Assembly (NCBI RefSeq): GCF_051106095.1
Contig: NC_135793.1
Coordinates: forward strand, 2,027,501-2,091,500
Length of the DNA: 64,000 bases
Source: Pogona vitticeps
Taxonomy: Eukaryota; Chordata; Lepidosauria; Squamata; Agamidae
Direction: 5' to 3'
The translations under genes and the position numbers were made by a program. The notes beneath the pieces were generated by a model. The model was not told the origin of the DNA, made no database searches, and was given only the letters and a program-made list of their open reading frames with translations. Every line of letters begins with the position of its first letter. The first letter of the stretch is position 1. This document shows, one piece after another, positions 40,878 to 51,601 of the stretch.

Positions 40878-41013
40878 CAATGGTTCCCAACCTTGGGTCC
40901 CCGGGTGTTCTTAGACTGCAACTCCCAGAAATCCTGGCCAGCACAGAGAGTGGTGAAGGCTTCTGGGAGTTGTAGTCTAAGAGCATCTGGAGACCCAAGT
41001 TTGGGAACCAGTG
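40878..41013. mobile_element. hAT-type palindromic MITE
   Basis: caatggttcccaaccttggg and agacccaagtttgggaacca, with the shared core gactgcaactcccagaaatc and ttctgggagttgtagtctaa. Flanks ttttaagt (40870-40877) and ttctaggt (41014-41021) agree at 6 of 8 bases. Confidence 0.85.
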
Positions 41014-42213
41014 TTCTAGGTGAAACTTCTTGAAGGGCTAAGGCAGAAGAGGGAGGTGGTTGGGTTGGCTTTGCTTTACCTGCCCAAATTTGACCCAAGC
41101 TGGATGGCTTGACCTCCTGGGTTGTCCAGGGGGCTTCTGGCTGGACAAACTGAGCCTTGGACAGGCAGCTAGGGGGAAATGAGCAAAGATCATTAGGAGA
41201 AAGGATGCATCAAGAGAGTTCAAGGCCAAGAGTATTCATACTATGAGATTCCCAATTACTATGTATGGATGTGGAAACCAGACAGGAGAGGAAGTTTACC
41301 TGTCTAGGGTAAACATGTACCTACAGTCTACACTTATTTGGCATCATTAACCACTGACGTAACACAATGTAGCCTTGACTTGAAATACCAAATGTTAATC
41401 CTTTCCTCAGCTCCATAAATGACCCCATAGCAACCCACAATACATACTAGGCCAAACGAGATGATATGCTTAGCATGTATATAGAAGTGGTGCTCCTTCA
41501 AGTGGTGAAAAATGATCTGTTTGTTATGGTATGTGCTTTCTTCACCTCTATATCTTGCATTCCAGCATGTTTTGGTTTATGATTGTTCACCGAGAGATAA
41601 ACACATGCTTCCTTTGGAAGCTTGCCTGCAAAATCTGAGGTGCAAGCTCAGGTATGACCTTCAGGGGTGGTGGGACAACACTATTACAATTGGTGGCACA
41701 ATCACTTTACCAACTGCAACCATATCAGCTGCTGCTGTATGACACTCCTCCCTTCTCCATCATCCTCTGAATTTGTGAGTGTAATTCACTGCAGAAATCC
41801 TAATCAGTGCCTAAATAAACCTTACCTAGTGCTATGCAAGCAAACAATAAATGTTAATTGGGTTGCCTCTGATTATCCATCATAATGAGCCATTACATGG
41901 CCATGAAGAACAGAACAGTAAATAGTGAAGATTGTAAGGATTCTCTTGAGCAAGCAAATGCGCCCACCTAACAACCGTGTGTCTTTTAATCCCTGACTCT
42001 TCCTGCAATGTGGGATTCAGTTTGCTGTTGTGTCACCCTATAACATCACATGGTATTTCAAAGGTATGCTTACCCTACCTTGCCTGCCTTGCCCCCGGGC
42101 TTCGAAACAGATTCATTTTTGCCCTTCTTGCCCATTTCCTGCACAGGATTCTATTTGACAGTCCTGTGCAGCTCCTGGCTGAGCTCCTGTCCTTCACAGG
42201 ATTTCTGGATCAC

Positions 42214-42338
42214 TTTCTTGCCCTTGTCAATTCCGCCGACTCTTACTCCGGTCAGTTTCAAATGGTTGTGTACCAAGTTTTCAGGCAAGTGTTTGAAACT
42301 GACCAGGGTAAGTGCTGGAAATTGACAAGCACAAGAAA
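42214..42338. repeat. Inverted repeat, ~50-bp arms
   Basis: 42214-42265 (ttcttgcccttgtcaattcc, then actccggtcagtttcaaa) pairs with the complement of 42289-42338 (gtttgaaactgaccagggta, then ggaaattgacaagcacaaga). A diverged copy of 42153-42247 occurs at 50346-50440, so this belongs to a dispersed element of unknown family. Confidence 0.6.
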
Positions 42339-42432
42339 GAGCAGCAAGAAGTCTCCTGCAGAGAGCGTTAGTTCAGGCACATGCCGTGCAGGACCGACAG
42401 ACCTCAATTGCTGCAGGAAATTAAGGGAAAGG

Positions 42433-42674
<242 letters not shown>

Positions 42675-43687
42675 TTAGTCTTGAACTAATTGGAGTAAAG
42701 GCAATGTATGAACGTAACTAAGTATTAATTAAATAACTATTAAGTAGGGAAACAACTGACTGGGGAAAAAAAAACAGACAGGGTTCTGGAATTCCTCATC
42801 CAGTGGAAAATCAATGGGCCCTATGGATGTACACAGAAGATGATTCAGCAACTGGAGATGCTCAGATCAAATCTGCCCTTCTGAAAACCGTTGACTAAGC
42901 CGACTGCCAATCCAACGCTTCAAAAAGTTACTTTCTTTGACTTCACCTCACGGGTTCATCCTGCCCCGATGGCCTCCGAACGCTTTGAGCTCTTAAGAGG
43001 AAAAGTGGGATCTAGATCAAATTAGTAACATCAGCACCTTTTAAAAGATCTGATCTATTTTGGACTACCGCTCCCACCGGTGACATGTTTGATAGGGGAT
43101 TCTGGGACCCGTAATGATACACCTACATCCAAATGCCAGCCTCAAACAAGAATGGACCCACAGAATCAACTGGTGAAGGGGAAATCAACACCAAAGGAAG
43201 TCCTACCGATTCAACCGGTCTATACCCGCTGGGTCTACCAACAGGATTTAAGCCCTCAAAAGTAACTTTGCTAAGCTCTGACCTACAGAGGTGGAACAAC
43301 TCGTGTCCTGGGGGTGGGCAGGACAGAAGAAGGCCTTATCTTCCATCCCATGGTTCCCTTCTCAGACTTACTCCTTTAAAAAAAAATTGTTTGCAACTAA
43401 AGATTTTGCATTCTTTCCGCAAAGGAAGGGCGGGAAACAGCTTCACCCACAAGGAGGGATCCCCAAGGGGCTTCACAGCTCCGGAGAAGTGACTGAGGTC
43501 AGGCGGGCTGATTCTGACCACCATGAAGGCGGCATGGAAACAACGGCCCAAGGGTCAACCTCGGGGCTGAAATGCCCCCCCCCGATCATCTTCCCTTGTA
43601 CCTGGAATTGTACAGCTGGGTTCGCTTTACCTCCCGTCACCTTCCAGCAACAAGGAAAGTAAACAAACATCAGGAGCCTTAATGAAA

Positions 43688-43711
43688 TAACAGCAATAAT
43701 AATAATAATAA
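43688..43711. repeat. (AAT)n microsatellite
   Basis: About seven aat units. Confidence 0.75.
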
Positions 43712-43966
43712 ATAAAAGGCAGCATGCCAGTAACGGACCTGATCCTTCTGCAAACACAACACCCTGCTGGGCCAGGTCGGACTGCTAACCAGCTGCATCC
43801 ATATTTAAGCAGGGTGCTGCTTACATAATGTCACAGGGAAGCAAGGAAAACAGATATGCAATGTTCAAATGCTGTGGTAAAGATTTCTTCTAGCGTACAA
43901 CCCAACTAAAAGGGGGTCTGGACATTCACTTTGCAATTCTTAAACAGGATTATTCAGAAGGGATGG

Positions 43967-44299
43967 GATTTTTGGGGTTCCTTAGACTACAGATCCCATA
44001 ATTCTCCATTCCAGGAGTTCTATCTGACTTTCATGCACCTGGAAAGAAGGGCCTCAACTGGAAGGCTCTGAAGCCCAGCTAGGCCTAGCTCTGATAGTTT
44101 CCTGTTTCAGAAACTCCCAGCTTGCACTGGGGCAGGAACAGAACGCTTGGGAGGATCTAGGCCTAGCTAGGTCTCAAAGCATTCCAGTTTAGGCTCGTTT
44201 CTCCCAGGTGAGCCGCACTTAGGTGTGTGTAAGACAGGTAAAACTCCAAGAATGGGGAATTATGGGATTTGTAGTCCAAGAAACCAGAAAACCCCATGC
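43967..44299. mobile_element. Foldback element, ~150-bp arms
   Basis: The outer arms tttggggttccttagactac with agatcccataattctcc pair with the complement of ggaattatgggatttgtagt with ccaagaaaccagaaaacccc. The inner parts ctcaactggaaggctctgaa and agctaggcctagctc pair with gatctaggcctagctaggtc and aaagcattccagtttaggct. No coding capacity. The half element at 52996-53127 belongs to the same family. Confidence 0.75.
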
Positions 44300-44357
44300 C
44301 TATTATTCAGAGTGTGGCTCAGTGCATCATTTGCGACTACTGGGAACAAGTATGTTT

Positions 44358-45491
44358 GCATGTTTAGTCGTTTAGTCGTGTCCGACTCTTCGTGACCCCA
44401 TGGACCAGAGCACGCCAGGCCCTCCTGTCTTCTACTGCCTCCCGGAGTTGTGTCAGGTTCATGTTGGTTGCTTCGCAGACACTGTCCAGCCATCTCATCC
44501 TCGGTCGTCCCCTTCTCCTCTTGCCATCACACCTTCCTAACATCAAGGTTTTTTCCAAGGACTCTTTTCTTCTCATGAGATGGCCAAAGTACTGGAGCCT
44601 CAGCTTCAGGATCTGTCCTTCAAGTGAACATTCAGGGTTGATTTCCTTTAGAACTGATAAGTTTGTTCTCCTTGCAGTCCAGGGGATTCTCAAGAGCCTC
44701 CTCCAGCACCACAATTCAAAGGCATCAATTCTTCGGCGGTCTGCTTTCTTTATGGTCCAGCTCTCACTTCCATACATCACGACAGGAAAAACCATAGCTT
44801 TGTCTATTCGGACTTTTGTTGGCAAGGTGATGTCTCTGCTTTTCAAGATGCTGTCAAGATTTGTCATCGCTTTCCTCCCAAGAAGAAGGCGTCTTTTAAT
44901 TTCAGGGCTGCTGTCTCCATCTGCAGTGATCATGGAGCCCAGGAAGATAAAATTTGACACTGCCTCCATATCTTCCCCTTCTATTTCCCAGGAGGTGATG
45001 GGACCAGTGGCCATGATCTTAGTTTTTTTGATGTTGAGTTTCAGACCGTTTTTTGCACTCTCCTCTTTCACTCTCATTACAAGGTTCTTTAATTCCTCCT
45101 CACTTTCTGCCATCAGAGTGGTATCATCTGCATATCGGAGGTTGTTAATATTTCTTCCGGCAATCTTAATTCCGGCTTGGGTTTCTTCCAGTCCAGCCTT
45201 CCGCATGATGTATTCTGCATATAAGTTAAATAAGCTGGGGGACAATATACAGCCTTGCCGTACTCCTTTCCCAATTTTGAACCACTCAGTTGTTCCATGA
45301 CCAGTTCTAACTGTTGCTTCCTGTCCCACATATAGGTTTCTCAGGAGACAGATAAAGTGGTCAGGCACTCCCATTTCTTTAAGAACTTGCCATAGTTTGC
45401 TGTGGTCCACACAGTCAAAGGCTTTTGCATAGTCAATGAAGCAGAAGTAGATATTTTTCTGGAACTCTCTGGCTTTCTCCATAATCCAGAA
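44358..45491 (-). mobile_element. BovB LINE (RTE clade), 5'-truncated, open RT frame
   Basis: The minus-strand frame is open from the truncation point (about 45491) to a stop at 44364, about 375 residues. Order of motifs: EKAREFQKNIYFCFIDYAKA (RT motif A with FIDYAKAFD), GKGVRQGCILSPSLFNLY (motif B region), LRYADDTTLMAESEEEL (catalytic YADD), MVFPVVMYGSESWTIKKADR, then the C-terminal LEKTLMLGRCDGKRRRGRP. Retrotransposon reverse transcriptase; the endonuclease and the N-terminal part are missing, so the copy cannot move by itself. The undamaged frame suggests a fairly recent insertion. The 3' end reads gtcggacacgactaaacgac. It lies antisense-independent inside intron 1, in the same orientation as SLC16A2. 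Confidence 0.95.
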
Positions 45492-45544
45492 ACTGGCAGC
45501 AAGACAAAAAAGCCATTTATTATACAGGTAAAAAGTGACATAGA

Positions 45545-45841
45545 ACACTATACTACTCTGGACATGCCAGATTTCATCCGATTTTGGAAGCTAAACAGAT
45601 CAAACCTGGCTAGCAGTTGACTCCAGACCACCACAGAACGCTGGGTGTTGCATTGGAGAGGAACCATAGTTAAGCAGTGGAGCAGACGGAGGAGATGCTT
45701 TGCAACCAGGTTTGGTCCTCAACAATGTCTAGTTTTAGCAAGCAAACAATCGTGTCTGAAACCCTGAAGAGCTACTGCCAGCCAGAGTCTAACAATACTG
45801 GGCTGGGTAGACTGACTATAAGATAGTTTCTTATATTTCTC
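45545..45841 (+). mobile_element. 5S rRNA-derived SINE
   Basis: 45547-45652 resembles 5S rRNA: catgccagatttcatccgat, then tttggaagctaaacag, then cctggctagcagttg and a final ctgggtgttgc. A non-5S body follows. The end gggctgggtagactgactat, then aagatagtttcttatatttc, matches the 3' end common to squamate 5S-type SINEs. The internal pol III control region is degraded. A plain 5S pseudogene is less likely because of the SINE-type tail. Confidence 0.75.
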
Positions 45842-47084
45842 TATTCAGGGACATCTATCTAGGTAGGAAAAATATCTGAATCCCAAAGTCTGCACAGTCA
45901 TTATGGAGAAGCCATGTAAGTCTGCTTCTAGTTGGGATGGAGCAGCAAGAAGAAATGGAAGGAGAGAGAGAAGGAAGGAAAGAAGCCTAAGAATACTAAT
46001 CTAAATTAGATCCAGACAAGAACAGAGAGTAAAACACACTTGGCCATGTATCTGCTTATTCCTGAAACCCCCCTCTGGGGTTCTGACCACTTGCTGGGTA
46101 CATGAGATTCTGTTGGGACTCCTCCACTTCCAGTAGCACATGAATTGCATGAGAAGTAACTGGTTTGCTCCTAACCATTACTAGCAAAGTGGAAGCCATA
46201 CCAGATGGGAGATTTTGAGAGCTGTGACACCCCCCCCCAAAAAAAGACCTAGTCTGTATATGGTTGACCACCTCTTGACCGTTGCCACATTGATTAATGC
46301 ACAGCAACAAACAAATCAACAGATGAAATAGCTGCAAGTTCCCTGAAGAACCCAAGAGAGGCGGAATTTATTGTGACAGCCACTTGTAGGAAGCAGTGGC
46401 TTTGTTTCTGGGGCAGCAAACGCACGTCAGAACCACTCCCGTCATATTTTCTGTTTCAAAGGCAGAGTCACAATGGCTTCTCAGCTCCAGCCACCTTTGC
46501 TTACAGGCAGAAATCTTCCTCTGCACGGCCTAATCCAATTAAGAAAGCAATCTTAAAAGCTTGTTTAATGAGAAGTTAAGTCCCTCTGAGTGCAAAGGGA
46601 CGCCGTTCGTCATTGTGTTTATGGAGGCAGCCTTAGTCTGCCTTCCCCAGACTGCGGTCTCGCAGCTTTCCTCTCTGCGCATGTGCGTGCACGCACACAT
46701 AAAGCGCTGCCAGCATTCTGCTGAATGAGCAATCTGACAAACGGCTCAGAATTACTTAAGACAGTGGCCCATCCAGAGAAGTCAGCAAATCTGTTCTGGG
46801 TTTTAGTCCGAACTTTACAGAAGTTCTCAAAGCAGACGAACTCTATTCCCAACGTAGGTTCAAAGCTTGGACTAAAAACTAGAGGAGAGCCACAGCCCCC
46901 ACAACATCGGAGTTACCCATTTTGATCGCCCACTGCTACTTTTTACTGGGTCATAATATGGGAAGCATCCAACTGATGCTTACAATGCTGGAACATGTAG
47001 AATTACACCTCTGACTAAAAACCTGGTCACGTTCAAATATAGGAAGACTGACAGTTGTCCTAGAGGAGGCCTCTTGATGGTCAA

Positions 47085-47190
47085 GGTTAAATCTGGTGGC
47101 CTCTGCGTGTGTTGGACTACAATTCCAGTTGGCTGTGGGATCATGGGATTCATAGTCCCTTCACCAGGTTGAAAAGGCCTGTGCTAGGCT
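47085..47190. mobile_element. Palindromic MITE remnant
   Basis: gttggactacaattccagtt and the inverse-type catgggattcatagtccctt flank a short centre. Related in arm motif to the hAT-type MITEs but with different ends. Confidence 0.45.
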
Positions 47191-47277
47191 TTCCTCAAAT
47201 AAAGAAAGAAAATAAGTGCAAAATTGCACAATTGTTATAAGTCCAAACAAGAAAATGGCAGAAAGAGAGCAGAAATT

Positions 47278-47450
47278 AACAATAATTATCTGTTGTCAAT
47301 TCTGACTTATGGCAACCTTTTCCAGGGCCTCCTAGGTAGAAAATACTCAGAAATCCATTATCATTCCTTCTTCTGGGGGTGCCCTGGGATCACTGTGCAG
47401 CTTGCCCAAGGCTACCCGGGCTGGCTCCTCTTCTTAGAGGCGCGCTCCCA
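47278..47450 (-). mobile_element. tRNA-derived SINE, tail and body only
   Basis: Complement of ctgttgtcaattctgactta, gcagcttgcccaaggctacc and gggctggctcctcttcttag. The tRNA head is missing beyond about 47450. Confidence 0.7.
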
Positions 47451-48095
47451 ACATTGGGCTGCGCTGCCAGAAATTACCTGAAATAAAATCACTACTTCCT
47501 TTGCTCAGAGAGATTTACACGTCTATTTTGGCTCAGCTCCACCTCCAGCCTCCAGTTTGGCTCCCAGCACTAGCAGGGAAATATTTCATTTCGGAGACAG
47601 CCCTGCATAAACACATAAAGCAGGCTGAAGGCGCTCAGCCAGCTCTGCAGGAACGCAAGCGACCGGCGAAAGAAGGCCGATAAAACCCCATCAGCCTCGC
47701 TTTTCCGAGCATGGATCTCTCGACTCTCCAATCTCCGGAGGAGAAGGGCCCTTTTGGGTCCATGTAGATAAGGTTTGGGGCCGAATTATTCAGGAGGAAA
47801 GGAGACCGCCCCCCTCACTGTCTCACATGAGCCATCTTTGCCCAGTGCAAAGGAAGGACTGAAGATCGAACACACACACACACAAATCACCCAACACAAA
47901 CAAGTACCGTCCACTTATAATCCTCAGCCCTGGCCACGAATTCCTGTATAATAAATCTGAGGAGTGGAGGGGAAGACAGGGAGGAAGAAGAAATGGGCTG
48001 TGCTTCAGCTGCTTGTTGCATTAAAGTCCACCGGGGTCTGGACCTACAGATAAAAAGGACAGGAAGGGCACGTCGGCTTGAAAGAAAACTATTGC

Positions 48096-48340
48096 TGGCT
48101 GGAAAGCTCTGTGGTTTAAGTCTCTGGCTGCAAAGCAAGAGGTTAAGAGTTTGATTCCTGACTAGGCCTCCTGGGAGAAAAGCCAGCCTGGGTAGCCTTG
48201 GGCAAGCTGCAGCATCCCAGGGCACCCCCCCCCCCAGAGGAAGGGAATGGTAAACCACTTCTGGGGACTCTCTATCTGGAAAACCCTGAAGAGTGTCACC
48301 AGAAGTCAGAATTGATTTGACAGCGTATGATTATTATTAT
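48096..48340 (+). mobile_element. tRNA-derived SINE, first of a tandem pair
   Basis: gctggctggaaagctctgtg, then taagagtttgattcctgact, then ccagcctgggtagccttggg, then the BovB-like tail gtcagaattgatttgacagc and an (att)n end. Confidence 0.85.
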
Positions 48341-48553
48341 ACTGACTGGATAGCTCAAGTCCCCGGCTGCAAAGCCAGAGGTCGGGTGTTTATTTCCCCA
48401 CCCGGCCTCCTGTGACTTGAACCAGCCTGGGTAGCCTTGGGCAAGCTGCACAGTCCCAAGGTTGCCCCTAGAGGAAGGGAAGGGTACTGCACTTCTGCGT
48501 ATTCTTTACCTGGAAACCCCAGAAAAAAGGGTGGCCATAAATCAGAACAGACA
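48341..48553 (+). mobile_element. tRNA-derived SINE, second of a tandem pair
   Basis: gactggatagctcaagtccc, then gccagaggtcgggtgtttat, then ccagcctgggtagccttggg and the tail gtggccataaatcagaacag. It begins directly after the (att)n end of the first copy and runs into the GAT array. Confidence 0.85.
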
Positions 48554-48587
48554 TGATGATGATGATGACGATGATGATGACGATGAC

Positions 48588-48623
<36 letters not shown>

Positions 48624-48624
48624 A
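48554..48624. repeat. (GAT)n microsatellite at a SINE 3' end
   Basis: About 23 gat units with four gac interruptions. It starts exactly where the SINE tail ends (cagacatgatgatgatgatg), so the array probably expanded from the SINE's simple tail. Confidence 0.92.
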
Positions 48625-49281
48625 AGCAACTTGGAAGGAGTCAGGTCATAGAGACCAGTCTGCTTTCGGTATCAGCACTGTAAGATTGTGAAAAGTCCTC
48701 AACTGTCTTCTCAAAAGCATGTTATCATGTCTCCCATACACATTGCTCTGAATGTACGCCTCCCGGAAGTCATACATTCATTGGGTTACTGAGAACTGGA
48801 AGCAACTTGAGGGCACTACCACCACCACCACCATGGACAATCTTGCATAGCCCTCAAGCGCCATATAAAAACAGAGATTCGTTTTAAAATGCATATACAT
48901 ATACATAATTAACATTAAAGCTGCTTAGTCTTCTGCAAGAAACACTAATCAGAGCTTAGCTCTCACAAGGTCCTGTGATTGCCTGGGGGGGGGCAGGGAA
49001 AAGGTAAACAGAAGCAGAGGAGAGACCCTTTGAAAGACAAATTGGCAGCATGCTCATTAGTTTAATTAATCCGCTGGATTTTGATTGGTGCAAAAGTAAA
49101 AAAGAAAAGAAAAAGGGATTCAAGCAGCCAACCGCTCTGCCATCTTTGCAAAGAGATTGGGTCGGACATTAAAAAAAAAAACTGTGTAGAGGAGAACGGG
49201 ACGACGGACCGCCAGACTCTAGACACCAACATCAGTGGGGACTTCATGAGAGCGTGAAATGGTTGGCCCTTGGCGGAAGGG

Positions 49282-49326
49282 CCAGGAGTAGAACAGCAAA
49301 CGAGGAAGGCTGTGATGACCCTCGTT
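49282..49326. repeat. Left member of a 45-bp inverted repeat pair
   Basis: aggagtagaacagcaaacga then ggaaggctgtgatgaccctc matches the reverse complement of 50761-50805 at about 41 of 45 positions, 1.43 kb away. Confidence 0.7.
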
Positions 49327-50345
49327 CCCTGCTCTGAAAAGGAGTGTGATGATTACAGGGTGGGGAGTGTCTTTGGTGTCTTGAATTCAGTGCCCGATCG
49401 ACGTGACGGGAGTAAACATGTTTAAAAATACAGTTCAGAAGAGGATCAACCTGCTTTGGCCCACCATTAGGATGCGAGCAGTGTTTTGGTTCACACAGGT
49501 CTCCGTGCCAGTTTAAACTCCCTCTCTCTCTGCTACAGTCTCTGCCACCCCCAATTTTGGTTTCTTGAAGTGGATGAGTATATTTTGGATCTCTGACAAT
49601 AGGAGGCCAGTGTTTCTAAAGAGCCTCGCTCTCCTCCTGCCTCTTCTGCCACCCACGCAGAAAGGAACTGTTTATTTTGGCCACGAAAGCAGAAAACAGG
49701 GCTTCAGATGTTTCGAAACGAAGAATCTTGCCCGATGCCTCATTGGGGACATCCAGGTTTTGGCCCGGCGTTCTTTCCTCCTTAAAAGCAAGAGTCATTT
49801 GTTTTTTTCACCCCAATGCTCATGTTGCCTGCTATCGCTCCTATTCAAGATATTTCCATCACTGCAGTGATCACGACCAAGAGCTAAAAAGCAACTGAAG
49901 GAAATCTAGCATGAGCTGCTGAATATAAATCAGCATTAGGCACTCAGCGAAGCATCGGAAGGAGGGAGACGGATCCTGCAAACACGCATAAATTGCACAG
50001 AATCAAGCGGGCATTAATTGCTGATTTTGCATAGTGGGTTTTAATTTAGCTCCTTGCAGGGAAGTGTAATAGAAAATGCACAGCAGCTGATCATCTTCCC
50101 CCCCCCAGAGCTTTTCATCTTTCTTTGCAGCTTTTCACATTTGCATTTCCCTCTTGAATTTTAAACCAAAAGCTGAGGATTCCAGGATATTTACCAACTA
50201 GAGCAAGAATGTAACAAGTACTTCACGACATTTTTCGATCCTGACAAACCTCGCGAGAACCAGCCGTCTCCCCAATGGAGACGGGGACTGAAATTTCCAG
50301 AGTTTTCCTCCTCTCTTCTCCCTGATGCTTTGTACAATAATACAT

Positions 50346-50440
50346 TTTGACAGTCCTGCGTGGCCTGTGCATGAAATATTATCCTCTGCAGGGTTTCTGT
50401 ATCTCTTTCTTGCTCTTTTTAATTTCAGACTCTCACATGG
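50346..50440. repeat. Diverged copy of the 42.2-kb repeat
   Basis: tttgacagtcctgcgtggcc, later gggtttctgtatctctttct and cagactctcac follow the same order as 42153-42247 (atttgacagtcctgtgcagc, ggatttctggatcactttct, cgactcttac). Confidence 0.5.
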
Positions 50441-50760
50441 GTTGGTTTACAGTGGCCGACAGTCACAACGTGTACAACCTAGGCTAAAATAAAGGTGTGG
50501 GCAGGTTGATACGGATAAGAGCTACAAAACGCAACGTGGAGGATAAAGCCTCAGGCGCCGGCAGTGCAAGAGGGTCAACAATCATCTCCCAAAGGAAATC
50601 TGAGAGAAGAGCAGAAACACCTGTTTCGAAGCTCAGAGGGACTGAGCAAGGAGAGAACATAACCATAAATTCAAAATTCTGTGTGCCATCATGTCACAAC
50701 AAACTGAATCCCACAAGGAAGGAAGAGCTGGGGGGGTGGGGGGAATGATGTCCCTTCTGT

Positions 50761-50805
50761 GAAATGAGGGTCATCACGGCCTTCCTCGTTTGCTGTTCTA
50801 CTCTT
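50761..50805. repeat. Right member of a 45-bp inverted repeat pair
   Basis: Reverse complement of 49282-49326 with about four differences. No transposase or known element was recognised in the intervening 1.43 kb. Confidence 0.7.
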
Positions 50806-51129
50806 AACGGCCCCTAATGGCTGCTGCTCAGGCAATGTGGCTTAGCATGAGCCTGCACAGCAGTAGGTAAGATTTATCCAAAGGGCAGGTAAGGAATCTT
50901 ACAAAGAATGCCATCAATTCCTGCACAGTATCTAAGGGATTCTTGAGTTCTCTGGACAAAAAAAACATGGGTGGGGGGGAGTGTAAGAGAGAAGAACTGA
51001 AAGAGAGAGAGAGAGATTGGCCCAAGTCTAGCAAGGGAATTTGAAGGACAAGTGCTGATTTAAAACTGGGTCTCTCCGGCTCTGAGCGCCAGTGTGGATA
51101 GATGTCAGTCTAGGACTCAGGATTTGTCC

Positions 51130-51279
51130 TTTAGTTGTTAAGTTGTGTCCAACTCTTTGTGATCCCATATGGACCAGCGCATGCCAGGCCCTCCCGTCTT
51201 CCACGGCCTCCCAGAGTTGAGTCAAATTCATGCCGGTCGCTTCAATGATCCTGTCCAACCATCTCGTCCTCTGTCGTTC
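51130..51279 (-). mobile_element. BovB LINE 3' end fragment
   Basis: Complement orientation of the BovB 3' end: gttgtgtccaactctttgtg, then gcatgccaggccctcccgtc, then gtcgcttcaatgatcctgtc. The minus frame gives ATGMNLTQLWEAVEDGRAWH and then loses frame. About 150 bp. Confidence 0.85.
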
Positions 51280-51577
51280 AGTATCTTTGCCAAGAAAACC
51301 CCATGATCAGAAACAAAGGAGTCAGGAGGCCTGGGTTCAAATCCCCATTCAGCCACGGGAATCCACTAGGGGGTTGACAATGCTAAAAACCACTCCTTAA
51401 ATATCTCACATACCTTGAAAACCTCTCTACTAAGTTGGAAGCAACCGGATAGCAGAAAACGTCTCCCTATTCCAGACCAGCAGCTAATAGCATTCAAATG
51501 TTTTCCTAAAAGGCAAGCTTGAAAGCAGAGGTGTGTGGTCTGTGGTTTTAGATGATAATACTTAGAGTTCCCCATGG

Positions 51578-51601
51578 GTGTGTGTGTGTGTGTGTGTGTG
51601 T
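51578..51601. repeat. (TG)n microsatellite
   Basis: Twelve TG units. Confidence 0.9.

Noticed and set aside
44392-45300. 302-codon plus-strand frame
   Set aside because: It is antisense to the BovB reverse-transcriptase frame and mirrors its codon pattern; no independent similarity.
45547-45652. Functional 5S rRNA gene
   Set aside because: Too diverged from 5S rRNA and followed by a SINE-type 3' end.
48462-48683. Poly-Asp open frame
   Set aside because: It is a translation of SINE sequence and the GAT microsatellite.
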